Part shown: piece by piece, positions 53,864-62,038 of the stretch
How positions within the stretch are numbered: the first letter of the stretch is position 1
Layout: the number at the start of each line of letters is the position of its first letter
Assembly (NCBI RefSeq): GCF_026968045.1
Contig: NZ_JAPVBQ010000005.1
Location: forward strand, 145,516 to 209,515
From: Modestobacter sp. VKM Ac-2977
GTDB lineage: Bacteria; Actinomycetota; Actinomycetes; Mycobacteriales; Geodermatophilaceae
DNA: 64,000 bases
Direction of reading: 5' to 3'
Position numbers and translations under genes: made by a program
Notes under the pieces: model-generated
The model's input: only the letters and a program-made list of their open reading frames with translations
The model's database searches: none
Told to the model about the DNA's origin: nothing

Positions 53864-53987
53864 TGTACGGCGCGCTACCGGACTCCCGGAGTTCTCCCGA
53901 TGATCTTCTGGGTGTCACCCGTTGGTCCGTACCGGCGACGGAGAGTTCCCGCGACAGATGCAGCACGGACTATGCGGGAGCGCCTCG

Positions 53988-55679
53988 ATGAGCCACGACC
54001 ACGATCACCCCCACCACGACCACGACCACGGCCACGGCCACTCCCACGGGGCGGTCTCCGGCGTGGAGGGCACCTGGGCCGACCCGCAGGCCGACGACCC
54101 GTTGTCGGTCTCGCGGCGGGCCTTCCTGGCCACCGCCGCCGCCGTCGGTGCGGCTGCCGGGCTGGGCGGCGCCGTCTCCGGCGTCGGCCAGGGAGTCGCT
54201 GCCGCCGCTGGTGCCGGGACGACCACCAACGCGTGGACCGGCCGCACCCGGTACTACGCGGGCGACCACCACATCCACACCAAGTACTCGCCGGACGCGC
54301 AGTACGACGTGTCGACCCAGGTCATCAAGGGCCGGCAGTACGGCCTGGACTGGATGGTCATCACCGACCACGGTGGCGTCGCGCACCAGAAGCTCTCGAT
54401 CGACAAGATCACCCCGGAGATCGAGAAGGTCCGCCGGCAGTACGCGGGCACGATGGTCTACCAGGGCCTGGAGTGGAACATCCCGGGCGCCGAGCACGCC
54501 ACCGTCATGCTGCCCCCGGGGAGTGCGACCGTCGACATCCTGAAGGCCTTCGAGGCCGGCTACGACGGCAGCGCGCTGGCGGCCAAGGGCGTGACCGGCA
54601 ACGTGGAGCCCTACGCCATCGACGCGCTGAAGTACCTGGACAACCAGGTGCGCAACCGGCGCACCGAGATCGCGCTGATGTTCGCCAACCACCCGAGCCG
54701 CCAGGGCATCGACAGCCCGCACGAGATCCGCAACTGGCGCGACGCGGCCCCGCAGGTCGCCGTCGGCATGGAGGGCGCGCCCGGTCACCAGGCCGCCGGC
54801 ATCCCGACGTCGCAGGGTGGCCCCGGCAGCGGCCGCGGCTACTACGACAACGCCGGCACCAACCCCACCCGCTTCCTGGCGTACCCGCCGGAGTCCTACC
54901 GCACCTTCGGCGGCTTCGACTGGATGACCTCCACCGTCGGCGGCCTGTGGGACTCGCTGCTGGCCGAGGGCAAGCCCTGGTGGGTCACGGCCACGTCGGA
55001 CTCGCACCGGGTGTTCCGGGACACCCGCATCCAGGGCCCGCTGGACTTCAACACCCACGGCACCAAGGGCGACGCGGTCGACACCGGCCGTCCGATCACC
55101 CAGTACGGCGACTTCTGGCCCGGCCAGTACAGCAGCACCCTCGTGGGGTCGGACTCCCGCTCCTACGTCGGCATCATGCAGGGCCTGCAGGCCGGCAAGG
55201 TCGTGGCCGTGCACGGCCGGATCATCGAGGGCCTCGACGTGCGGGTCCGCTCGGCGAAGGACGGCGACCCGCAGGGCGCCACGCTCGGTGGCCGCACCTG
55301 GGTGCGCCGCGGTGGCAGCGTCACGGTGACCATCACGGTCAAGGTGGCCGGTGGCGCGAACGCCAACGGCGACGTGCCCAAGCTGGCCAAGGTCGACCTG
55401 ATCAGCGGCCCGATCACCGGCGAGGCGAGCGACCGGGACCGGTTCACCGCCCCGGAGACCGCCGTCGCGAAGACCTTCGAGGTCGGTCGCGGCCGGGCAC
55501 AGTGGACGTTCGAGCACACGTTCACGAACGTGGACCGGTCCTTCTACGTGCGCCTGCGGGGCAGCGACGGCAACCAGCTGGACGCCAACGGCAACCCGCT
55601 CATGGACGTCGTCGGGGAGGCGAACCCGTGGGAGGACCTCTGGTTCTACGCCAACCCGGTCTTCGTCGACGCCATCTGA
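53988..55679 (+). CDS. Tat-exported PHP-domain metallohydrolase (CehA/McbA-like) with His-rich leader
   Basis: A 563-residue protein. It begins with a His/Asp-rich stretch (about residues 2-21, alternating His-Asp and His-Gly) and then carries a Tat signal, SRRAFLATAAAVGAAAGL (about 42-60). The exported PHP phosphoesterase domain has GDHHIHTKYSPDA (about 92), VITDHGG (about 122), FANHPSRQG (about 228) and TSDSHRVF (about 337), metal ligands of a trinuclear site. A C-terminal beta domain of about 150 residues follows. CehA/McbA relatives hydrolyse esters or phosphates. GGGAG lies 7 nt before ATG 53988. The stop overlaps the next start. Confidence 0.88.
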   Translation: MSHDHDHPHHDHDHGHGHSHGAVSGVEGTWADPQADDPLSVSRRAFLATAAAVGAAAGLGGAVSGVGQGVAAAAGAGTTTNAWTGRTRYYAGDHHIHTKYSPDAQYDVSTQVIKGRQYGLDWMVITDHGGVAHQKLSIDKITPEIEKVRRQYAGTMVYQGLEWNIPGAEHATVMLPPGSATVDILKAFEAGYDGSALAAKGVTGNVEPYAIDALKYLDNQVRNRRTEIALMFANHPSRQGIDSPHEIRNWRDAAPQVAVGMEGAPGHQAAGIPTSQGGPGSGRGYYDNAGTNPTRFLAYPPESYRTFGGFDWMTSTVGGLWDSLLAEGKPWWVTATSDSHRVFRDTRIQGPLDFNTHGTKGDAVDTGRPITQYGDFWPGQYSSTLVGSDSRSYVGIMQGLQAGKVVAVHGRIIEGLDVRVRSAKDGDPQGATLGGRTWVRRGGSVTVTITVKVAGGANANGDVPKLAKVDLISGPITGEASDRDRFTAPETAVAKTFEVGRGRAQWTFEHTFTNVDRSFYVRLRGSDGNQLDANGNPLMDVVGEANPWEDLWFYANPVFVDAI

Positions 55680-56275
55680 TGACCGCCTCGCTGACGGCGG
55701 TCTGGTGGGGCGGGGCGCCGGTGGACGACCAGATCGCCGACGCCCACCTCCTGGCGGCGGTCGACGAGGCGCTGTCCGGCTCGGGAGCCGAGGCGGAGCT
55801 GGTCTGCACCCACGTGGACAGCTCCGCCCCGGCGCCCCGGGTCGGCGTCTCGATCCGGCTGACCGGGGAACCGGCGGACCCGGCGGCGACCCGGTCGGCC
55901 CTGGCCCGGGCGCTGGCCGGCCCGGTGGTGGCCGACGGCACCCTCGATGCGGACGTCGCCGGCCCGGCCCGGACGGCGCTGGTCGAGGCCGGTGCCGGGG
56001 ACGCCGGCCGGGCGGTCCGCTTCCCCGGCTCGACGTCGGTCACCGGGCGGGTCTCGGTGGCCGACCTGATCGCCACCACCGCGATCGAGCAGGTCGTCGG
56101 GATCGGCGTGGCGCCGGCCGGCACCGACGTCGTGGACACCGGGCCGAACGGGTTCCTGCGGCCGCGGTTCTCCGGAGGCCGGCTCACGCTGCTGGTCGAG
56201 CGGGCCGCCGGGGGCGTGCTCCAGCCGTTCGAGATCGAGGACCCGCACCAGTGCTGCGAGGGCGGCGGGCACTGA
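55679..56275 (+). CDS. Unknown protein coupled to PHP hydrolase
   Basis: A 198-residue protein whose ATG overlaps the hydrolase stop (TGATG). It has no signal peptide or membrane helix. It is Ala/Val-rich, with alternating predicted helices and strands, and ends in a compact Cys/His cluster (EDPHQCCEGGGH) that could bind a metal. I do not recognise the family. Given the His-rich leader of its partner, a role in metal insertion before Tat export, or chaperoning of the hydrolase, is a reasonable but untested idea. Confidence 0.7.
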   Translation: MTASLTAVWWGGAPVDDQIADAHLLAAVDEALSGSGAEAELVCTHVDSSAPAPRVGVSIRLTGEPADPAATRSALARALAGPVVADGTLDADVAGPARTALVEAGAGDAGRAVRFPGSTSVTGRVSVADLIATTAIEQVVGIGVAPAGTDVVDTGPNGFLRPRFSGGRLTLLVERAAGGVLQPFEIEDPHQCCEGGGH

Positions 56276-56280
56276 GCGAC

Positions 56281-56317
56281 CCGCGGGGGCAGGGACGGAC
56301 CGTCCCTGCCCCCGCGG
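56281..56317. terminator. Bidirectional terminator, perfect 18-bp stem
   Basis: CCGCGGGGGCAGGGACGG, one unpaired A, then the exact complement, between the stop codons of converging genes. It is one of the strongest hairpins in the window. Confidence 0.8.
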
Positions 56318-56321
56318 ACGT

Positions 56322-56618
56322 TCAGACGGCGGAGACGGCGAAGCCGATCTCCTTGTCGGCGACGCACGCCGGGAAGGTCTCGAACACCCGGGCCCGCTCG
56401 GGGGAGTCGTGGTACGTCTCCTCCACCCGACGGAACTCGTCCTGGTCGCCGTCGTGCGCGACGGCCCAGGTGAACGTCTGGTGCTCCTCGTCGGCCAGGG
56501 CGAACAGCACCCGGAACCCGTACTGCTCACGCACCGGCAGCAGGGTGGGGAACCAGGCCAGGAAGTCGGCCATCCGGCCCGGCTCGAGCACGTATCGGCG
56601 CAGCTGCACGGTCTCCAT
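56322..56618 (-). CDS. NIPSNAP-family protein
   Basis: A 98-residue alpha/beta-barrel (ferredoxin-like) protein of the NIPSNAP family: METVQLRRYVLEPGR at the start and an EYGFRV-like segment (QYGFRVLFAL). The role of bacterial members is poorly defined. The start could be ATG 56618, or ATG 56627 with three extra residues. It converges with the preceding pair across a strong terminator and follows the VOC gene by 47 bp, probably in one transcript. Confidence 0.8.
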   Translation of the reverse strand: METVQLRRYVLEPGRMADFLAWFPTLLPVREQYGFRVLFALADEEHQTFTWAVAHDGDQDEFRRVEETYHDSPERARVFETFPACVADKEIGFAVSAV

Positions 56619-56665
56619 GCCACTCATCCTGCCCGTCGTCGTCCGACGCTGATCAGGACGGCAGC

Positions 56666-57013
56666 TCAGGACGGTGGGGCGTAGAACTGCAGGTCGTTGC
56701 CCTCGGAGTCCTTGAACGGGGCGAGCCGGCCCCACGGGTGGTCGGCGATCCCGCTGAACTCCACGCCCTTGTCCTGCAGGGCGGCCACCTCGGCGTCCAG
56801 GTCGCCGTCGGGCTGGAAGGTGATCACCGCGCCGCCGGTGGCGGGCTGGGCACTCTCCCGCGCGTTGAGCCCGATCATCAGGCCGTTGGCGTCGAACTCG
56901 CTCCAGTCGTCGGTGGTCTTCCCCTCGGGCAGCCCCAGGGTGTCCCGGTAGAACGCCCGGGCCCGGGCCATGTCCGTCACCGGCACCCACACACTCGCCA
57001 CACCACTCGCCAC
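56666..57013 (-). CDS. VOC/glyoxalase-family protein
   Basis: A 115-residue vicinal-oxygen-chelate domain. Typical features are VWVPVTDMARARAFYRDTLGL at the start and KDSEGNDLQFY at the end, the latter holding the conserved metal-ligand Glu region. Members detoxify or cleave small molecules; the substrate is not evident. GTG 57013 has GGGAG 8 nt upstream. It diverges from the NUDIX gene by 82 bp. Confidence 0.87.
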   Translation of the reverse strand: MASGVASVWVPVTDMARARAFYRDTLGLPEGKTTDDWSEFDANGLMIGLNARESAQPATGGAVITFQPDGDLDAEVAALQDKGVEFSGIADHPWGRLAPFKDSEGNDLQFYAPPS

Positions 57014-57095
57014 GTCAGCACTCCCTCGTCCTCGGTCGGTCGTGCCCGACCGGTGCCCCGCGCGGCGGCCGGCCAACCCACGGCAGACTGTCGGC

Positions 57096-57569
57096 GTGCG
57101 CTCTCCGACCGATGGCTGGACGACCTGCGCCCTGGGCCACCGGCACTGGGGCCTGGCCGGAGCGGCCGGTCTGCTGCTGCACCGGCCCGGTGCAGACGGG
57201 GTCGAGGTGTTGCTCCAGCTGCGGGTGGAGTGGTCGCACCACGGTGGCACCTGGGGCACCCCGGGCGGCGCGCTGCACCCGCAGGAGTCCGCGGCCGACG
57301 GCGCGCTGCGCGAGGCGGGGGAGGAGCTCGGGCTGCGCTCCGCGGACGTCGTCCTGGGCGCGGAGTGGGTCGACGACCACGGAGGCTGGAGCTACACCAC
57401 CGTGCTGGCCACGCCCGCCGGCGCACTGGAGCCCGACGACCTGGCGCTGAACGAGGAGAGCGCGGGCGTCGGCTGGTTCGCCCTCGATGCGCTGCCGGTG
57501 CTACACCCCGGGCTCGCCGCGACCCTGCCCGTGCTCGCCCGCGCGGTGACCGGCTCCGACGTCACATGA
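57096..57569 (+). CDS. NUDIX hydrolase
   Basis: A 157-residue NUDIX protein with an intact Nudix box, GALHPQESAADGALREAGEELGL (about residues 61-83), matching Gx5Ex7REUxEExGU exactly. It hydrolyses a nucleoside diphosphate linked to another moiety; the substrate cannot be inferred. The start is GTG 57096 with a poor Shine-Dalgarno. Its stop overlaps a 30-residue membrane peptide gene (ATGA). Confidence 0.9.
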   Translation: MRSPTDGWTTCALGHRHWGLAGAAGLLLHRPGADGVEVLLQLRVEWSHHGGTWGTPGGALHPQESAADGALREAGEELGLRSADVVLGAEWVDDHGGWSYTTVLATPAGALEPDDLALNEESAGVGWFALDALPVLHPGLAATLPVLARAVTGSDVT

Positions 57570-57658
57570 GCGGACGCCAGACCGCGAGGGTCCACTGGGC
57601 CGTGGTGGCACTCGTCGTGGGGGTGTGCCTGGCGACGTCCCTGGTGCGCACCGTGTGA
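57566..57658 (+). CDS. Putative 30-residue membrane microprotein
   Basis: A short frame in an ATGA overlap with the NUDIX stop. It encodes 30 residues: a basic, polar start (MSGRQTARVHW), a hydrophobic helix (AVVALVVGVCLATSLV) and RTV. The coupling position and clear single-helix character argue for a real gene; its length makes that uncertain. No family is recognised. Confidence 0.45.
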   Translation: MSGRQTARVHWAVVALVVGVCLATSLVRTV

Positions 57659-57695
57659 TCGAGACGGCGGGCGGGCGCGCCACCACGGTGACGGA

Positions 57696-57717
57696 CCGGG
57701 CGCCCTCGGGCGCCCGG
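57696..57717. terminator. Bidirectional terminator hairpin
   Basis: CCGGGCGCCC-TC-GGGCGCCCGG, a perfect 10-bp stem between the converging microprotein and endonuclease/exonuclease/phosphatase genes. Confidence 0.7.
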
Positions 57718-57720
57718 AAC

Positions 57721-58515
57721 TCAGCCCGGTGACACCGACACGGTGACCAGTCGGTGGTCGCCGAGCGAGAGCTGCCGCACCTCGGGGCGCTGCGGGTCCA
57801 GGCCGGCCGGGCCGAGCAGGTGGTCGAACTGCACCCGCGGCGCCGGGGCCGGGTAGGTCGGCGCGCTGACCAACCGCGCCGCGCCGAACACCCGCGCGGG
57901 CACCGGTCCGACCAGGTTGAGGTCGCCGGCCAGCACCACCGGGCCGGGCAACTCGGCGCACCACCGGCGCAGCCGGGTCAGCTGGCGGAGCGCGGTGTGC
58001 GGCGCGAAGGACAGGTGGGTGCTGACCACGGTGCAGTGCTCCAGCTCGGCGGCGATCGCCAGCCGCGGCTCGTCCGGGAACCACCACCGGCGGGTCTGCC
58101 CGGTGCGCGGGTCGGGCGCCCGCAGCGGGAGTCGGGCCCGCCCGGCGCCCAGCGGGAGCACCGACCAGCGGTGCACCGGCAGCCGACTGAACAGCGCGAT
58201 CCCGTAGTGCGGGCCGGTCAGCGTCTCCCAGGACCCGCGGAGCACCGGCGGGTCGACCGGGGTCCAGCTGCGGAACGGGTCGGGGGTGCCGGCGACGGCT
58301 GCGGCGAACCGCCACTCGGGCGTACCGAGCGCGGCGGCCACCTCGGCCGCCTGGTCGGCACCGTGCGACCGGGGCTGGCCCACGTCGACCTCCTGGACGG
58401 CGAGGACGTCGACGTCCACCTCCGCCAGGGCGGCCCGCAGTGTCGCGGCGTCGAGCGAGCGACCGCCACCGTCCCGGCCGGAGGCGAGGTTCAACGTCCC
58501 GATCCGGAGTTCCAC
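57721..58515 (-). CDS. Endonuclease/exonuclease/phosphatase family protein
   Basis: A 264-residue metal-dependent phosphoesterase of the DNase I-like superfamily. The motifs are in order: RIGTLNLASGR (about residue 5), VLAVQEVD (Glu, about 40), STHLSFAP, LAGDLNLVG (about 190) and the C-terminal GDHRLVTV with the catalytic His. No signal peptide is seen. Substrates in the family range from DNA to phosphoinositides. GTG 58515 is the likely start. It diverges from menB by 124 bp. Confidence 0.85.
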   Translation of the reverse strand: MELRIGTLNLASGRDGGGRSLDAATLRAALAEVDVDVLAVQEVDVGQPRSHGADQAAEVAAALGTPEWRFAAAVAGTPDPFRSWTPVDPPVLRGSWETLTGPHYGIALFSRLPVHRWSVLPLGAGRARLPLRAPDPRTGQTRRWWFPDEPRLAIAAELEHCTVVSTHLSFAPHTALRQLTRLRRWCAELPGPVVLAGDLNLVGPVPARVFGAARLVSAPTYPAPAPRVQFDHLLGPAGLDPQRPEVRQLSLGDHRLVTVSVSPG

Positions 58516-58626
58516 GCCACCATCAGACCAGTCCGGGGCCACTCGTGCTCTGCTCGCCGGTGGTGAGCAGCGCACGAGGCGCCGAGGAGGCACCTGCTCG
58601 GCGGAGCGGGTGCATCCTGCTGCGAC

Positions 58627-58632
58627 TAGGTT
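58627..58632 (+). promoter_or_regulatory. Probable -10 box of menB (leaderless)
   Basis: TAGGTT fits the actinobacterial TAnnnT -10 pattern and lies 7 nt before the menB GTG. Transcription would start at or next to the start codon, and no Shine-Dalgarno is present. Confidence 0.45.
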
Positions 58633-58639
58633 CGGGACC

Positions 58640-59530
58640 GTGAGTGCCCGCGCCGACGTCTCCGAGATCTTCGACCCCACCGCCTGGCGGCCGGTCGAGG
58701 GCTTCGAGCAGCTGACCGACGTCACCTACCACCGCGCCGTCGACGCCGGTGTCGTCCGGATCGCGCTCGACCGGCCCGAGGTGCGCAATGCCTTCCGGCC
58801 GCAGACGGTCGACCAGTTGCTCGCCGTCTTCGAGCACGCGCGGCTGGCGACCGACGTCGGCTGCGTGCTGCTCACCGGCAACGGCCCCAGCGCCAAGGAC
58901 GGCGGCTGGGCGTTCTGCTCCGGCGGCGACCAGCGGGTACGCGGCAGGTACGGCTACGAGGCCGGCGACGGCGCGAACGGACGGCTGCACATCCTGGAGG
59001 TGCAGCGGCTGATCCGGTTCATGCCGAAGGTCGTCGTCTGCGTCGTCCCGGGCTGGGCGGCCGGTGGCGGGCACAGCCTGCACGTGGTCGCCGACCTGAC
59101 CCTGGCCAGCGCCGAGCACGCCCGCTTCAAGCAGACCGACGCCGACGTCGGCAGCTTCGACGGCGGGTTCGGCTCGGCGTACCTGGCCCGCCAGGTCGGG
59201 CAGAAGTTCGCCCGGGAGGTCTTCTTCCTCGGGGAGGAGTACTCCGCCGAGGAGGCGCACCGGATGGGCATGGTCAACCGGGTCGTGCCGCACGCCGAGC
59301 TGGAGGCCACCGCGCTGGACTGGGGACGCCGGATCGTGGCGAAGAGCCCGACCGCCCAGCGGATGCTCAAGTACTCGTTCAACCTGATCGACGACGGGCT
59401 GGTCGGTCAGCAGCTGTTCGCCGGGGAGACCACCCGGCTGGCCTACATGGCCGAGGAAGCGGTGGAGGGCCGGGACTCGTTCCTGGAGAAGCGCCCGGCC
59501 GACTTCTCCCGCTTCCCATGGCACGCCTGA
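58640..59530 (+). CDS. menB: 1,4-dihydroxy-2-naphthoyl-CoA synthase
   Basis: A 296-residue crotonase-fold enzyme of menaquinone biosynthesis that closes the ring of o-succinylbenzoyl-CoA. Diagnostic parts are WAFCSGGDQRVRG (about residues 91-103), the oxyanion-hole GWAAGGGHSLHVV (about 138), the DVGSFDGGFGS motif (about 170-180) and the C-terminal FSRFPWHA. Its length matches the family's long form. GTG 58640 is likely leaderless. Other men genes are not in this window. A small coupled gene follows after 15 bp. Confidence 0.95.
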   Translation: MSARADVSEIFDPTAWRPVEGFEQLTDVTYHRAVDAGVVRIALDRPEVRNAFRPQTVDQLLAVFEHARLATDVGCVLLTGNGPSAKDGGWAFCSGGDQRVRGRYGYEAGDGANGRLHILEVQRLIRFMPKVVVCVVPGWAAGGGHSLHVVADLTLASAEHARFKQTDADVGSFDGGFGSAYLARQVGQKFAREVFFLGEEYSAEEAHRMGMVNRVVPHAELEATALDWGRRIVAKSPTAQRMLKYSFNLIDDGLVGQQLFAGETTRLAYMAEEAVEGRDSFLEKRPADFSRFPWHA

Positions 59531-59545
59531 AGGAGGAGGACACGG

Positions 59546-59878
59546 ATGATCGTCGAGGTGATCGGGGGCACCGACGAGGTGCCCGAGGTGCGGGTGGCCG
59601 ACGTCGACGACCTGGCCCGGCTGCACCTGGCCGTGGGGGCGCTGACCGACGAGGACGTCGACCGGGCGTTGCGCGAGGCGGGCCTGGGCCGGCTGAGCGA
59701 GGGTGACACCGGCCTGCTGGACGTGGCGGCCCTGCGCGCCGCCGCCGAACCGCAGGCGACCGCCGACGACTGGGCGCAGCGTTTCGACGGGATGGTGGCG
59801 CAGGCCGTCGAGAAGGGCTGGGCGGCGGACGACGGAGCCAGCCTGCAGGTGCACGTGGAGCCCGCCGCGTCGGCCTGA
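59546..59878 (+). CDS. Small conserved-looking acidic protein downstream of menB
   Basis: A 110-residue acidic protein with no signal peptide or membrane helix. It looks helical, with LHLAVGALTDEDVDRALREAGLG and a QRFDGMVAQAVEKGW segment. A strong GGAGGAGG Shine-Dalgarno precedes ATG 59546, and the gene follows menB by 15 bp, so it is probably co-expressed. The family was not recognised; I cannot assign a function. Confidence 0.75.
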   Translation: MIVEVIGGTDEVPEVRVADVDDLARLHLAVGALTDEDVDRALREAGLGRLSEGDTGLLDVAALRAAAEPQATADDWAQRFDGMVAQAVEKGWAADDGASLQVHVEPAASA

Positions 59879-59970
59879 GGGCGCTCCGCGACCCGCCCGG
59901 CGAACTGTGATCTCGATGCGGAGTCGCTCGGTTGTTGTGGTCACTCCACCTTCTTGGGCACGATTGCACG

Positions 59971-60597
59971 GTGACCACGACCGATCTGCCTCCGCGACCC
60001 GCCGCCGCCCGTCCCCCGGGGCGCCCGCTGTCGTCGGAGCTGTCCGAGCAACTGGTGGCCGTGGCGGTGGAGATCCTCGCCGACGAGGGGTGGGGGAGGC
60101 TCAACAGCGACCGCGTGGCCGCGCGGGCCCGGGCCGGCAAGGCCGGCATCTACCGGCGTTGGCCCACGATGGCCGCACTGGCGCGGCACGCCCTGAACAC
60201 CGCGCCGCTGGTCGAGCTGCCCGCCGACTCCGGGTCGCTGCGCAGCGACCTCTGCGAGCTGCTGGCCCGTTGGACCCGGCCGCTGGACCGCGCCGAGCGA
60301 GCCGCCGCGAGCCTGGTCGGGGCAGCTCGGCACGACGACGAGCTGCGCGCCGGCCTCGAGGAGGCGCTGGTGCGCCCGCTGGCCGGCGCAGTGCGTGAGC
60401 TGGCGGCGCGGGAGGCCGCCCGCGGGCGTGAGCTGCCGCACCAGCGGGTCGCGCTGCTGGGATCGGCGGTGCAGGCGCTGTGGTGGCAGCGCTACACGGC
60501 CTTCGGTCCGGCGCCGATGAGCACCGCGCAGGTCGAGCAGCTGGTCACCGACGTGCTGCTGCCGATCGTCGAGTCGGAGCAGCAGCCGCCCGGCTGA
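59971..60597 (+). CDS. TetR-family regulator
   Basis: A 208-residue TetR regulator. The helix-turn-helix lies at about residues 20-65 (AVEILADEGWGRLNSDRVAARARAGKAGIYRRWPTMAAL), and the C-terminal helical domain follows. GTG 59971 lacks a Shine-Dalgarno and may be leaderless. Its target is unknown; it is convergent with the second TetR gene and follows the menB pair. Its TGA stop is the first base triplet of repeat copy 3. Confidence 0.88.
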   Translation: MTTTDLPPRPAAARPPGRPLSSELSEQLVAVAVEILADEGWGRLNSDRVAARARAGKAGIYRRWPTMAALARHALNTAPLVELPADSGSLRSDLCELLARWTRPLDRAERAAASLVGAARHDDELRAGLEEALVRPLAGAVRELAAREAARGRELPHQRVALLGSAVQALWWQRYTAFGPAPMSTAQVEQLVTDVLLPIVESEQQPPG

Positions 60598-60653
60598 GGG
60601 AGGACCCCGTCCTCCTCGTCCCTCAGGCTCGGGACGAGCCTCTGGACGGGGCC
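60595..60653 (+). repeat. Dispersed structured repeat, copy 3
   Basis: A 59-nt element beginning at the TGA of the TetR gene. The 5' hairpin GGAGGAC-CCC-GTCCTCC is intact. The middle differs from copies 1 and 2 and is 2 nt shorter, but it keeps a stem by compensation: CGTCCC pairs with GGGACG. The 3' end GACGGGGCC is conserved. Confidence 0.85.
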
Positions 60654-60667
60654 GGTGGAGTCCTTCT

Positions 60668-61342
60668 TCAGTCGATCCGCACGTCCAGCTGGCGGGCGAG
60701 CCGGCGCACCCCGTCCTCGAGCACGGCGAGGGTGGCGGCGGTGGTCGCGTGCTCGGGTCCACGCGCCGCGGTGCCGTGCCCCGTGCCGAGCACCTGCCGG
60801 CGGTTCGCGAGCACCAGCACGCGCCCGGCCACCAGGAACAGGTCGGCCGCCAGTCGGCTGAGCAGGTCGACTGAGGCGCCGTCCGGCTGCTCCGTCGCCG
60901 CGAGCGCGGTCGCCAGCGCCGCCGCCACCCGCCCGCCGGCCTCCTCCACCAGGGTCCGTTCCCGTTGCTGCAGGCTGGTCGTCCGCGCCAGGGCCTCCAG
61001 GTAGCTGCGGTGCTCCGGCTGCGCCTCCTGCTCCAGCAGCTGGTGGAGGTCGCTCTCCAGGTAGCTGCGCAGCGCGGCCAGCGGTCCGGTGCCGTGCGGC
61101 CGGGCCGTGACGGCGGCGGCGACCCCCTCGACCCACGGCGTCCGGCCGTCGAAGAACAGTGCTTCCTTGCTGTCGAAGTGGTTGAAGACGGTCTGCACCG
61201 CGACGTCGGCGGTCGCGGCGATGTCGGCGATGGTCACCGCGTCGAAGCTGCGCTCGGCGAACAGGCGCTGAGCCGCCGCGCGTATCTCCGTCCGGGTCTG
61301 CGCCTTGCGGCGTTCCCGGCGTCCCCCTGTCGCCGCGTCCAC
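60668..61342 (-). CDS. TetR-family regulator
   Basis: A 224-residue TetR regulator. The helix-turn-helix is clear (AAQRLFAERSFDAVTIADIAATADVAVQTVFNHFDSKEAL, about residues 20-60). I prefer GTG 61342: on the minus strand a TACATT -10-like box (61355-61350) ends 7 nt before it, predicting a leaderless mRNA. An upstream TTG at 61363 would add seven residues. It sits 42 bp downstream of the DUF5946 gene on the same strand. Ligand and targets are unknown. Confidence 0.87.
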   Translation of the reverse strand: MDAATGGRRERRKAQTRTEIRAAAQRLFAERSFDAVTIADIAATADVAVQTVFNHFDSKEALFFDGRTPWVEGVAAAVTARPHGTGPLAALRSYLESDLHQLLEQEAQPEHRSYLEALARTTSLQQRERTLVEEAGGRVAAALATALAATEQPDGASVDLLSRLAADLFLVAGRVLVLANRRQVLGTGHGTAARGPEHATTAATLAVLEDGVRRLARQLDVRID

Positions 61343-61384
61343 GATCGACAATGTAGAGCGCAACTCACCGCTCGTGATGCCGTG

Positions 61385-61906
61385 TCAGCCGGTCAGGGCC
61401 GTGTCCGCGGCGGCGCGCAGCCGGTCGTGCGCCGGTGTCCAGTCCGTCCACACCGCGTCGGCCCAGGCGCGCACCAGGGCCGGCAGGTCCACGACGTCCA
61501 GGTCGGCGGCCAGGTCCGCGACGGTCGTCGTCCAGCGTTCCGGTGCGGTCAGGTCACGGGGGGCGGCGTCGTCCACCCGGCTGCCGAGCGCAGCCGAGCG
61601 CGCGTGGTCGACGCTCCGCTCCAGCTCCAGGCAGAGCCGGACCGGTGCGGCGGCCGGTGCACCGGGCAGCAGGTGCTGGGCCTCGTAGGCGTCGGCGGCC
61701 ACCCGGAGCAGCGACGCGGCCTGCACGTCCTGCCCGGCCTCCTCGCGGAGGCCGCGCACCGTCACGGCGAACAGCCCGGCGCAGCTGGCCGAGGCGCCGG
61801 CGTGCGTGCCGGCCAGACCGGGGACGACGGCGAGCACCGCGCCACAGCCGGGACAGGCCGAGGTCTCCGGCGCCTGCTGGGGGCTCGGGGTGTCGGCGCC
61901 GGTCAC
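61385..61906 (-). CDS. DUF5946 family protein
   Basis: A 173-residue protein with the pattern of DUF5946: an N-terminal CPGCGAVL pair (about residues 18-25), then GTHAGASASCAGLFAVTVRGL with a third Cys, and an all-helical C-terminal part with a Trp-rich end. Function is not known; the Cys-x-x-Cys plus Cys/His could bind metal. GTG 61906 is the likely start, without a clear Shine-Dalgarno. It diverges from the alcohol dehydrogenase gene by 132 bp. Confidence 0.75.
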   Translation of the reverse strand: MTGADTPSPQQAPETSACPGCGAVLAVVPGLAGTHAGASASCAGLFAVTVRGLREEAGQDVQAASLLRVAADAYEAQHLLPGAPAAAPVRLCLELERSVDHARSAALGSRVDDAAPRDLTAPERWTTTVADLAADLDVVDLPALVRAWADAVWTDWTPAHDRLRAAADTALTG

Positions 61907-62038
61907 GACGGTCGATCGTGCCGTACGGGGACGGGCAGCGCCGACCGGGCGGGGTGGCACTGGGTGCCACCCGACGGCGGGGGGTGGCGCCGGACCCCCT
62001 AGCGTGGGCCAGGTCACGCTCGAGACAGGAGACGGTGG

